This document shows positions 1 to 6,709 of a DNA stretch of 6,709 bases, one piece after another. A program made the translations under genes and the position numbers. Numbering within the stretch: position 1 is the first letter of the stretch; each line of letters starts with the position of its first letter. The stretch is taken from positions 1-6,709 of the forward strand of contig JABMMK010000265.1 of assembly GCA_013205605.1 (NCBI GenBank), in the 5' to 3' direction. Under the pieces are notes generated by a model. It was given only the letters and a program-made list of their open reading frames with translations. It searched no databases and had not been told where the DNA came from. This stretch comes from Cytophagales bacterium (lineage in GTDB: Bacteria > Bacteroidota > Bacteroidia > Cytophagales > Spirosomataceae).

Positions 1-1830
1 GCATATGCCAACTGGGTACGTTCGGCTGATGAGTTGATCAATGAAACTACAACTACTAATTTGTTGTCCAATGCATTTATCGAAATTGAGCCTGTTAAAG
101 GTTTGAAATTTAAGTCATCTATGAACGGAGAGATTTTAAGAACGAAGTTTTTCTTTTTCAATCCTTCCAATGCAACTTCAAGGATAAATGTGCCTATTCC
201 AACGACAGCCGAATCAATTCGTCAAAATGTTGAAAACTTGTCTTGGTTGAATGAAAATACGTTAACCTACAACACGACTTTATGGGATGATCATAAATTT
301 GAATTATTAGGGGGTTATACAAACCAATATTTCCGTCAAGAGTCTACTCAAGTTGTAGCGGACACATATGCGGATGATCGTCTTCCTACGATTCAAGGTG
401 CGATTAACGTCAATAGAGGTGCGACTGTTTCCGGCGTACAAGAATGGTCATTGACTTCTTATTTAGCTCGTTTGAATTATAACTTCAAAGGCAAGTATTT
501 ATTTAATGCGGCGATACGTAGTGATGGTTCATCTCGTTTCGGTACTAATAACCGTTGGGGTACTTTCCCATCCGTAGGTGCTGGTTGGGTTGTTTCAGAT
601 GAGGCATTTATGTCAGATTTACCTGCAGTTACATTCTTGAAGTTAAGAGGTAGCTGGGGTATCATTGGTAACAATAACTTAGGTAACTATACTTCATATG
701 CATTGATTAACAATACAGTGAATGGCGTGTTTGGAAATACAGTTGCCACAGGTGCTGCGGTAAGTTCATTAGCTAATCCAAATTTAGGTTGGGAAACAAC
801 TCAGCAATTGGATTTAGGTTTTGATTTAAACTTATTTAATAATCGTGTCAATTTTGTTTATGATTATTATACTAAGAATACAACCAACTTATTATATGCA
901 GTACAAATTGCTCAAGAATCTGGTTTTGGTAACTTCAATGATAACATTGGAGAAATTAAATTCTGGGGACATGAATTCTCTTTAAATACAATAAATACTA
1001 CTGGTAAAGTTAGGTGGACTACTAACGCGAACATTTCATTCAATAGAAACGTAGTAGTTGCTTTAGCTCCAGGTATTGACCGTGTATATGGACAACACCA
1101 CATTACTAAAGTAGGTCAACCCTTTGCTCAATTTTATGGTGTTATTTCAGAAGGAATGTATAAAAATGCGGCAGATCTAGCTAGTTCTCCTAAAGTTCCA
1201 GGACGTTCCACTGTGGGAAGTATCAAACTTAAGGATTCGAATGGAAATGGAGTAATTGATTACGGTGGAAACTCTGATGATCGAGTAATCATGGGTAATC
1301 CTTTCCCTGATTTTGTTTATGGTATCACGAATAATGTTACTTATGGAGATTGGGATTTTAATATCATTGGTTCAGGTTCTTATGGTAATCAATTAATTGT
1401 ACGTCATATTTATTCGACGGCCAATTTGGACGGTGTATTTAACATGGTGGATGGAGCTAAGTACCGTTTCCGTTCGGAGGCTAATCCAGGAATGGGAATG
1501 TATGGAACGACTGTGGGTGGTGGTAACGTAACAGGTATCGAGCGTGACTGGATGAATAGCCGTTTTGTTGCGGATGCATCTTACTTCACGATTCGTAACA
1601 TTACCTTGGGTTACACATTTGCTAAGCCAACGAAGGTTTACAAGTCGGTACGTGTGTACGCATCATGCCAACAAGCTTATGTGTTCACTAATTATTGGGG
1701 TGGACCAAATCCAGAAACAAGTGCGCAAGGAAACGGTCAAGGTGACGGTGGTAACTTAAGTCCTGGTATAGATTTATCCAACTATCCAGTACCAAGAACT
1801 TTCACATTGGGTGCAAACTTCAACTTTTAA
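1..1830 (+). CDS. SusC/RagA-family TonB-dependent outer-membrane transporter, C-terminal part (5' end outside window)
   Basis: This is the beta-barrel portion of a SusC-type transporter, which imports glycans or other nutrients across the outer membrane using TonB energy, with a SusD lipoprotein as lid. The frame is open from base 1 (first residues AYANWVRSADEL), so the TTG at 34 is not a real start. About 609 residues are visible; family members are usually around 1000 or more, so the signal peptide, carboxypeptidase-like domain and plug lie upstream of the window. Family motifs, numbered from base 1, are RSDGSSRFG at residues 173-181, followed by WGTFPSVGAGW; NPNLGWE at 259-265; DSNGNGVID at 412-420; and GNPFPDFVYG at 432-441. 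The protein ends in YPVPRTFTLGANFNF (595-609), whose terminal aromatic residue is typical of an outer-membrane barrel assembly signal. The stop lies 33 bases before the SusD start, as in a susCD operon. The substrate cannot be predicted. The family call is very secure. Confidence 0.96.
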   Translation, partial: AYANWVRSADELINETTTTNLLSNAFIEIEPVKGLKFKSSMNGEILRTKFFFFNPSNATSRINVPIPTTAESIRQNVENLSWLNENTLTYNTTLWDDHKFELLGGYTNQYFRQESTQVVADTYADDRLPTIQGAINVNRGATVSGVQEWSLTSYLARLNYNFKGKYLFNAAIRSDGSSRFGTNNRWGTFPSVGAGWVVSDEAFMSDLPAVTFLKLRGSWGIIGNNNLGNYTSYALINNTVNGVFGNTVATGAAVSSLANPNLGWETTQQLDLGFDLNLFNNRVNFVYDYYTKNTTNLLYAVQIAQESGFGNFNDNIGEIKFWGHEFSLNTINTTGKVRWTTNANISFNRNVVVALAPGIDRVYGQHHITKVGQPFAQFYGVISEGMYKNAADLASSPKVPGRSTVGSIKLKDSNGNGVIDYGGNSDDRVIMGNPFPDFVYGITNNVTYGDWDFNIIGSGSYGNQLIVRHIYSTANLDGVFNMVDGAKYRFRSEANPGMGMYGTTVGGGNVTGIERDWMNSRFVADASYFTIRNITLGYTFAKPTKVYKSVRVYASCQQAYVFTNYWGGPNPETSAQGNGQGDGGNLSPGIDLSNYPVPRTFTLGANFNF

Positions 1831-1863
1831 TTAGCTAAATATTAAACGTTTATTTTAGAAAAA

Positions 1864-3375
1864 ATGAAAAATAAAATCATATTAAGCTGTTTGTTAGCCG
1901 TAGGATTATCAGGTTGCACAGCTGAATTTTTGGTAATAACACCAGAAACAAGTTTAAGTTCGGTTACGTTTTTTAAGACGGAGGCCGATTTTTCTCAAGC
2001 AGTGAATGCTTGTTACGTTCCATTACGAACTATTTACAATGACCGTTCGTATTTACTATCTGAAATGCATTCGGATAATACATATTATTTTAGAAATACG
2101 GCTTTTGGTGCCACTGAGCAGCAAGAGGATTTGGCGGATTTTTCGATCCCAGTATCGAATAATTTAACGACCAATACACACGTATTAAATCAATATCGCC
2201 AAGATTATTTGATTATTGCGCGTGCAAATCAAGTTTTAGCTTTAATTGATAAAGCTGATTTTGATGCGGCTGCTAAAGCCAATTTAAAGGGACAAGCACA
2301 ATTTATGCGTGCCTTCGCCTATTTTGAAATTTATCGATATTTCAATAAAGGACCTTTGCAATTGACTCCAGTGGCTAATAGAGAAGAAGCCGCTGCAAAG
2401 CTTGGAACGGCTGATGATATCTCAAAAATCATCATTGGTGATTTAACAGGTGCAATCTCAGGATTAAAGACGAAATCGACTCAAGAAGCTGGTCGCGCCA
2501 CTGCAGGTGCTGCAAGAGCTCTTTTGGCTAATTTGTATTTGATTCAGAAAAACTGGGCGGGTGCTGAAAAATTATGTCGCGAGATTGTTGCTGAAGGAAG
2601 TTATTCTTTAATGGCTGACTACAACAATGCTTTCACTACGAGCACTGCGAATAAGAATAATGCAGAAAGCGTTTTTGAGGTTCAATACCAAGAAGGTGCT
2701 AATGGTTTTCAAGGATCATTTATGTATAATTTCATGCCTCGACCTATGACTTCTGGTGAATTATTTACGTTAGCTGGTACATCAAATCCTCAACCTCAAA
2801 CAGGTGAAGGTAATAATGCACCCATGCCTGATTTAATTAATTCATATGAGGAAGGTGATTTACGTAAAGCTGCTTCTATCGGATATATCACTTGTTCGTC
2901 AACTTTATGGCAAGCAAAAACATATCCATATGTTAAGAAGTTTGTAAGAACTCACTCTTTGAATGGTAACCATGGGATGAACTGGCCTATATTCCGTTAC
3001 TCTGAAGTTTTATTGTTCATGGCGGAAGCTTTGAATGAGCAAGGAAAAACAGCTGAAGCAGCTACATTTATGAATCAAGTACGCAAGCGTGCTGGTTTGG
3101 CTGAAACTACTGCTTCTACTCAAGCTGCTTTCCGTACCGCTTTAATGAAAGAGCGTCGTTTGGAATTAGCTTTTGAAAATAAAAGATGGCATGACTTAGT
3201 TCGTACGGATACTTTTAAAGAGGTAATAGCGGCCAAAGGAAAAGCAATTACGGCTGATCCTTTTGCTCATTATTATGAAAAAGGATATACGTTGCGTAGT
3301 AACTCTTTCACAGTGATTGAGAAATACTATCCATTGCCTGCTGATGAGGCTGCTTTGAATCCAAACATTAAATAA
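1864..3375 (+). CDS. SusD/RagB-family surface nutrient-binding lipoprotein
   Basis: This is the partner of the upstream transporter: an outer-membrane lipoprotein that captures substrate at the cell surface and closes over the SusC barrel. It has 503 residues, normal for the family. The N-terminus is a lipoprotein signal peptide with lipobox LSGC, the lipidated cysteine being residue 18. It continues with the SusD-like start FLVITPETSLS and FFKTEADFSQAVNACY. The TPR-like core is recognisable at residues 143-161 (GQAQFMRAFAYFEIYRYFN). The C-terminal SusD_RagB region has RYSEVLLFMAEALNEQG (378-394), NQVRKRAGL (404-412) and ERRLELAFENKRWHDLVR (430-447). The final YYPLPADEAALNPNIK is the usual family ending. 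The ATG at 1864 is chosen because it directly precedes the signal peptide; the bases before it (TTTTAGAAAAA) are A/T-rich without a clear Shine-Dalgarno, common in Bacteroidota. It shares a transcript with the SusC gene and is closed by the terminator at 3388-3421. The ligand is unknown. Confidence 0.97.
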   Translation: MKNKIILSCLLAVGLSGCTAEFLVITPETSLSSVTFFKTEADFSQAVNACYVPLRTIYNDRSYLLSEMHSDNTYYFRNTAFGATEQQEDLADFSIPVSNNLTTNTHVLNQYRQDYLIIARANQVLALIDKADFDAAAKANLKGQAQFMRAFAYFEIYRYFNKGPLQLTPVANREEAAAKLGTADDISKIIIGDLTGAISGLKTKSTQEAGRATAGAARALLANLYLIQKNWAGAEKLCREIVAEGSYSLMADYNNAFTTSTANKNNAESVFEVQYQEGANGFQGSFMYNFMPRPMTSGELFTLAGTSNPQPQTGEGNNAPMPDLINSYEEGDLRKAASIGYITCSSTLWQAKTYPYVKKFVRTHSLNGNHGMNWPIFRYSEVLLFMAEALNEQGKTAEAATFMNQVRKRAGLAETTASTQAAFRTALMKERRLELAFENKRWHDLVRTDTFKEVIAAKGKAITADPFAHYYEKGYTLRSNSFTVIEKYYPLPADEAALNPNIK

Positions 3376-3387
3376 GTATTATGAATG

Positions 3388-3421
3388 AATAGCCGCCAAG
3401 GAATTGGCGGCTATTTTTTTT
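3388..3421 (+). terminator. Rho-independent terminator after the susCD pair
   Basis: A perfect inverted repeat begins 12 bases after the SusD stop. The left arm AATAGCCGCCAA (3388-3399) pairs with the right arm TTGGCGGCTATT (3404-3415), giving 12 base pairs with a GC-rich core, closed by a GGAA tetraloop of the stable GNRA class (3400-3403). It runs directly into an uninterrupted T-run at 3414-3421. This is the textbook form of an intrinsic terminator in the + direction. It probably ends the susCD transcript and lowers transcription into the FG-GAP gene, whose ATG is at 3431. Confidence 0.93.
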
Positions 3422-3430
3422 CTCTAAATT

Positions 3431-4621
3431 ATGAGCATACTCAACTTAATTGCCCTTTTTTATGCTTTTTTCACGGGTTTTTCTCCTGAAAATAAAGAGC
3501 TAAAAAAGTCGGTAGAATTTCAAAAAATTGTTATTTCTACTGAGTTTGTTTCTGAAGGTGTTTGTGTCGGTGACATCAATAAGGATGGAAATAAGGACAT
3601 TATTGCGGGTGCATTTTGGTATGAAGCACCTACCTGGGTTAAGCATCAGTTTTCTACTGAAATTAGGTATGACAAATCATTGAAACCATTTCCAGAAACT
3701 CATGTATTTAAGGTAGATGAGGGATATTCTGATTCTTTTGCTAATTTTTCAGCAGATATTAATCAAGATGGTTGGGTCGATGTGATCAAAATAGGCTTAC
3801 CAGGCGAAGCGGTTTATTGGTTTGAAAACAATCAAAATAAATCAGGTTACTGGAAGCGACATTTTTTATGTGCATCCTTAGGGAATGAATCACCACTTTT
3901 TGAAGATGTGGATGGAGATGGAAAAAAGGATTTGATTGGAAATGATTCTAAAAACCAAAAAGTAGTTTGGTATCAAGCACCTTCTTCTAAAGATAGTGTT
4001 TGGGTTGCGCGAACTATTTCAGCTAATCCTAAATTGGGTACCCACAAGTACACACATGGTTTGGGCTTTGCTGATTTAAATCAAGACGGCCGAAAGGATG
4101 TGATCATTAAGGAAGGTTGGTTTGAAATGCCAAAAGATCTTCAAACAGAATGGACTTTCCATGCTTTGTCTACGAAGTTTGATTGTGCGCAAATGTATGT
4201 GTATGATTTTGACAAAGATGGAGATATGGATATTTTATCTTCTTCTGCACATGATTATGGTATTTGGTGGAATGAAACAAAGTCATTAGCGAAGGGTGAA
4301 ATTGAAAATCATTTAATTGACAAATCTCTTTCTCAAACTCATTCGATGCAATTCGTTGATTTGAATGGGGATAAGAATCCTGATTTTATTGTGGGCAAGC
4401 GCTTTATGGCTCATAATGGAAAAGATCCGGGAGAATTTGAAAGTGCTAATTTACAATGGTATGAATATCAGCCTAAACCATCGCCGCATTGGGTTTCTCA
4501 TGTGATTGATTCAGATTCAGGCGCAGGGATTAACTTTTTTGTGGAGGATATGAATAAGGATAAGAAAAATGATATTATTATTTCAAATAAAAAGGGTGTG
4601 TTTTTGTTTAAAAGAATTTAA
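3431..4621 (+). CDS. Exported FG-GAP/VCBS-type seven-repeat beta-propeller protein
   Basis: This 396-residue protein has seven spaced acidic loops of the FG-GAP/VCBS kind (DxNxDGxxD, presumed calcium ligands), with first aspartates at residues 48, 109, 159, 215, 259, 310 and 373. The count fits one seven-bladed propeller filling the whole chain. Most repeats also carry a W-aromatic-(E/Q/N) motif (W63, W130, W180, W230, W279, W343), followed by a Wxx(H/R)-like motif (W69-H72, W141-H144, W191-R194, W241-H244, I291-H294, W354-H357). The N-terminus (LNLIALFYAFF) is hydrophobic and probably an export signal, though it has no early Lys or Arg and no clear cleavage site. ATG 3431 is the only plausible start: an in-frame TAA lies at 3425-3427 and no Met occurs before the third repeat. 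No catalytic motif is recognised, so a binding or accessory role is inferred from neighbouring sugar-processing genes. The fold call is secure; the function is unknown. Confidence 0.9.
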   Translation: MSILNLIALFYAFFTGFSPENKELKKSVEFQKIVISTEFVSEGVCVGDINKDGNKDIIAGAFWYEAPTWVKHQFSTEIRYDKSLKPFPETHVFKVDEGYSDSFANFSADINQDGWVDVIKIGLPGEAVYWFENNQNKSGYWKRHFLCASLGNESPLFEDVDGDGKKDLIGNDSKNQKVVWYQAPSSKDSVWVARTISANPKLGTHKYTHGLGFADLNQDGRKDVIIKEGWFEMPKDLQTEWTFHALSTKFDCAQMYVYDFDKDGDMDILSSSAHDYGIWWNETKSLAKGEIENHLIDKSLSQTHSMQFVDLNGDKNPDFIVGKRFMAHNGKDPGEFESANLQWYEYQPKPSPHWVSHVIDSDSGAGINFFVEDMNKDKKNDIIISNKKGVFLFKRI

Positions 4622-4660
4622 TTTTTACAAAAAATAGCCAATCCTTTTATTTCAATTTAT

Positions 4661-4686
4661 TTTAAATTAATTTAAACCTTTAAACC
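4661..4686. promoter_or_regulatory. Possible operator/promoter element: AT palindrome plus tandem 8-bp repeat
   Basis: The 72-base spacer between the FG-GAP and DUF1080 genes is strongly AT-rich. It holds a perfect 16-bp palindrome, TTTAAATTAATTTAAA, at 4661-4676, overlapped by a direct tandem repeat of TTTAAACC at 4671-4678 and 4679-4686. The element ends 7 bases before the ATG at 4694. It could be a regulator site or part of a promoter. No convincing Bacteroidota promoter (TAnnTTTG with an upstream TTTG) can be placed here, and AT-only palindromes arise easily by chance in such sequence, so confidence is low. No terminator is visible after the FG-GAP gene, so read-through into DUF1080 is also possible. 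Confidence 0.25.
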
Positions 4687-4693
4687 TATACAC

Positions 4694-5470
4694 ATGAAAA
4701 TTAATTACCGTAGCCTCGTTTGGTTATTAGTTCCACTGCTTAGCATTTATAGTCCCATTTTTGCTCAAAAGGCTCAGGCATCCGAGAAGGGATTCAAGAA
4801 AATCTTTGATGGCAAAACATTGAAAGGTTGGGAGGGAGATCCTGTCTATTGGAAAGTTGAAAATGGAAGCATTGTGGGTGAAATTACACCGGCTACAATA
4901 GTAAAGCGCAATACCTTCATTATTTACCGTGATGCTAAGCCATCTGATTTCGAATTGAAATCTGAGTTTAAAATCACTAAAGATGGTAATTCAGGGATCA
5001 ATTATCGCTCAGAGGAGTTATTGCCCGATTTACCTTTTGCTTTAAAAGGATACCAGGCCGACATCGATGGTGCCTTTCGTTACACGGGTCAAAACTATGA
5101 AGAACGTGGACGTACAACTTTAGGGTACCGTGGTGAGATTGTAAGTGTGAACGAACAAACGGATCCAGAGGTTAAAAATAACCTTCGTGCTTATTCAGCC
5201 CGTAATAATTGGTTGGCTCGTAAGGTGACTGGTTCATTAGGAGATCTAGATTCTTTGAAATCTAAAATTAAATCAGAGGATTGGAATGAAGTGCATTTGA
5301 TTGTGAAAGGAAATCGCCTTTTGCATTATGTGAATGGAGTTTTAATGAGTGATGTCACGGACTTGGATAAAGTAAATGGCAAATCAGAGGGTTGGTTAGG
5401 CGTTCAAGTACACGTAGGACCGCCAATGAAAGTAGAGTACAGAAATATTCGTATCAAAAACCTAAAATAA
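4694..5470 (+). CDS. Exported DUF1080 protein (3-keto-disaccharide hydrolase family, PF06439)
   Basis: This 258-residue protein matches the DUF1080 family, which has a concanavalin/laminin-G-like jelly-roll fold. The Pfam name is 3-keto-disaccharide hydrolase, and some members act on 3-keto-glycosides. An N-terminal signal peptide (MKINYRSLVWLLVPLLSIYSPIFA, cleavage probably near residues 24-25) predicts export to the periplasm or beyond; there is no lipobox. Family landmarks are GFKKIFDGKTLKGWEG (33-48), WKVENGSIVGE (53-63), DFELKSEFKI then NSGINYRSE (85-107), GYQADIDG (119-126), the TGQNYEERGRTTLGYRGE block (131-148), DWNEVHLIVKGN then HYVNG (196-215), and a closing GWLGVQVHVG plus VEYRNIRIKNL. 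The length is normal for a single-domain member, with nothing truncated. ATG 4694 begins directly at the signal peptide. The stop is 4 bases before the next gene, indicating co-transcription and shared function with the dehydrogenase-like protein. The real substrate and the reaction mode (hydrolysis or elimination) cannot be decided from sequence. Confidence 0.92.
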   Translation: MKINYRSLVWLLVPLLSIYSPIFAQKAQASEKGFKKIFDGKTLKGWEGDPVYWKVENGSIVGEITPATIVKRNTFIIYRDAKPSDFELKSEFKITKDGNSGINYRSEELLPDLPFALKGYQADIDGAFRYTGQNYEERGRTTLGYRGEIVSVNEQTDPEVKNNLRAYSARNNWLARKVTGSLGDLDSLKSKIKSEDWNEVHLIVKGNRLLHYVNGVLMSDVTDLDKVNGKSEGWLGVQVHVGPPMKVEYRNIRIKNLK

Positions 5471-5474
5471 TAGA

Positions 5475-6709
5475 ATGAACATGAAACCAATTTTTAAGTA
5501 TTTATTAGCGCTTGTTGCGGTAGTTGGCCTAGGAAGTGCTGGCTACAACCGTTTATTTAAGATTGAACCTGCTCACGTAGAAGGTGCAAATCCTAAGTTG
5601 GACAAAATCAGATTACAACCTGGTTTTAAGATCGAACATATCATCAGCCCTTCGGATGAAAATATAGGCTCTTGGGTTTCAATGACTTTTGATGATAAAG
5701 GTCGTATGATTTGTTCAGATCAGTATGGTGGATTATATCGTTTGACTATTCCTGCAATAGGATCAGCCAGCGTAAAGCCAAAGGTTGAGAAATTGAAATT
5801 TGGTAAGGGCGTGGATACCTTAGGTATCGGAAATGCCCATGGTATGTTATATGCATTCAAAAGTCTTTATGTGATGGTGAATGCGAGAGCAACAAAACCA
5901 GGTGCTCCTGCTAATGCGGGTCGTGGACCAGCACCAGGCTTTACGCCAAGAGGAAGTGGATTGTATCGTGTTCAGGATTTAGATGGAGATGATCAATTTG
6001 ATAAAATCACTTTAATGAAAGAATTTAAGGGAGAAGGAGAACATGGTCCACATAGTATTATTTTATCACCAGATAAGAAATCTATTTTCTTGATTTCAGG
6101 GAATCATACGGATGTTCCAGAAATGGATGCCTATCGTTTGCCTAAAAACTGGCAAGAAGATAATATTTTCCCGTTAATTAAGGATCCACGTGGACATGCG
6201 AACGATCGTATGGCGCCGGGTGGATGGATTGCCAACATAGATCCAGATGGTAAGAAATGGGAATTAGTTTCAGCAGGTTATCGTAATGCTTTTGATATCG
6301 CCTTTAATGAAACAGGAGATTTATTTTCATATGATGCGGATATGGAGTGGGATTTCGGTTTACCATGGTACCGTCCTACGCGTATTTGTCACGTAACAAG
6401 TGCTTCTGAGTTTGGTTGGAGAACAGGTAATAGCAAATGGTCAACTACCTATCCTGACAATTTACCTCCAGTATTGAATATTGGCCAAGGATCACCAACC
6501 AGCTTATTGTCTTTGAGGGATGCTAAGTTTCCAGCTAAATACAAGAAATCATTGTTGGCTTTTGACTGGACATTTGGTATTGGTCACTTAATTAAATTAA
6601 AAGCTTCTGGATCTACTTTCTTGGCAGATCGTGAAGAATTTATTTCAGGTATTCCTTTGCCTTTGACAGATGGTGTTGTTGGTCCAGATGGAGCACTTTA
6701 CTTTATGGC
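5475..6709 (+). CDS. Sorbosone/glucose-dehydrogenase-like beta-propeller protein (PVC-type, TIGR02604-like), N-terminal part (3' end outside window)
   Basis: The frame is open from ATG 5475 to the window end: 411 codons plus two bases. The N-terminus (MNMKPIFKYLLALVAVVGLGSAGY) is a signal peptide or membrane anchor, so the protein acts outside the cytoplasm. The body resembles soluble glucose/sorbosone-dehydrogenase propellers of the 'putative membrane-bound dehydrogenase' group: LQPGFKIEHI (47-56), SDQYGGLYRL (81-90), GNAHGM, DLDGDDQFDK (168-177, possible metal loop), GEHGPHSI (188-195), GNHTD, the GYRNAFDIAFNETGDLF block (268-284), then DADMEWDFGLPWYRPTR (287-303) and SEFGWRTGNSKW (311-322). 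Relatives are commonly much longer and carry HEAT repeats and a C-terminal cytochrome c; neither would be inside this window, and no CxxCH is present so far. An in-frame ATG at 5481 is an equally possible start. A Gly/Pro/Ala-rich stretch lies at residues 142-162. The 4-base gap to DUF1080 suggests an operon and possibly translational coupling. Cofactor (PQQ or other) and substrate are unproven. Confidence 0.88.
   Translation, partial: MNMKPIFKYLLALVAVVGLGSAGYNRLFKIEPAHVEGANPKLDKIRLQPGFKIEHIISPSDENIGSWVSMTFDDKGRMICSDQYGGLYRLTIPAIGSASVKPKVEKLKFGKGVDTLGIGNAHGMLYAFKSLYVMVNARATKPGAPANAGRGPAPGFTPRGSGLYRVQDLDGDDQFDKITLMKEFKGEGEHGPHSIILSPDKKSIFLISGNHTDVPEMDAYRLPKNWQEDNIFPLIKDPRGHANDRMAPGGWIANIDPDGKKWELVSAGYRNAFDIAFNETGDLFSYDADMEWDFGLPWYRPTRICHVTSASEFGWRTGNSKWSTTYPDNLPPVLNIGQGSPTSLLSLRDAKFPAKYKKSLLAFDWTFGIGHLIKLKASGSTFLADREEFISGIPLPLTDGVVGPDGALYFM

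Noticed and set aside
34..36. TTG as the start of the first gene
   Set aside because: The frame is open back to base 1 with SusC-like residues, and the visible protein lacks the signal peptide and plug. The gene simply begins outside the window.
477..1103. Minus-strand open frames at 477-674 and 912-1103
   Set aside because: Both lie wholly inside the well-supported SusC coding region, antisense to it, and their translations show no recognisable family motif.
1565..1759. Plus-strand 64-codon open frame in another frame
   Set aside because: It overlaps the end of the SusC gene out of frame and has no motif or separate start context; it is a shadow of the real gene.
1826..1846. Weak inverted repeat TTTAAT...ATTAAA and the TTAGCTAA palindrome after the SusC stop
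   Set aside because: The stems are short and AT-only with no following T-run. The 33-base spacer looks like an ordinary susC-susD junction rather than a terminator.
4603..4626. TTTG at 4603-4606 with TAATTTTT at 4619-4626 as a Bacteroidota promoter for DUF1080
   Set aside because: The second element lacks the final G of TAnnTTTG, and the gap of 12 bases is too short for the usual spacing of about 19 or more.
1..6709. Mobile element, CRISPR array, tRNA/rRNA or riboswitch
   Set aside because: No transposase-like protein, terminal inverted repeats, regularly spaced repeats or tRNA-like folds were seen. Coding sequence fills nearly the whole window, and all gaps are under 80 bases.

Overview
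The window looks like an AT-rich (by eye) chromosomal segment of a Bacteroidota bacterium. The evidence is an adjacent SusC/SusD outer-membrane uptake pair, A/T-rich start regions with no clear Shine-Dalgarno sequence, and a DUF1080 gene next to a sorbosone-dehydrogenase-like propeller gene. That last combination is familiar from environmental Cytophagales-type Bacteroidota. The order-level placement is inference from gene content only. All five genes are on the + strand, and the first and last are cut by the window edges.

Layout: (1) 1-1830 is the C-terminal ~609 residues of a SusC-family TonB-dependent transporter. (2) 1864-3375 is its SusD-family surface lipoprotein partner, complete. (3) 3388-3421 is a strong intrinsic terminator closing the susCD transcript. 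(4) 3431-4621 is a complete seven-repeat FG-GAP/VCBS-type propeller protein whose start codon lies only 9 bases after the terminator T-run. (5) 4622-4693 is a very AT-rich spacer with a perfect 16-bp palindrome and a tandem 8-bp repeat. (6) 4694-5470 is a complete exported DUF1080 (3-keto-disaccharide hydrolase family) protein. (7) 5475 to the window end is the N-terminal part of a large exported sorbosone-dehydrogenase-like (PVC-type, TIGR02604-like) protein, four bases downstream of the DUF1080 stop and so probably co-transcribed with it.

Working model (inference): SusC/SusD bind and import an oligosaccharide or glycoside. The propeller dehydrogenase oxidises a sugar in the periplasm, and the DUF1080 protein cleaves the resulting keto-glycoside. 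The FG-GAP propeller would be an exported binding or accessory protein. No classical glycoside hydrolase, regulator, transposase, RNA gene or CRISPR array is visible, and the substrate cannot be read from the sequence. I see no clearly new system. The most interesting aspects are the possible oxidative route to glycoside cleavage and the terminator placed directly against the FG-GAP start codon.
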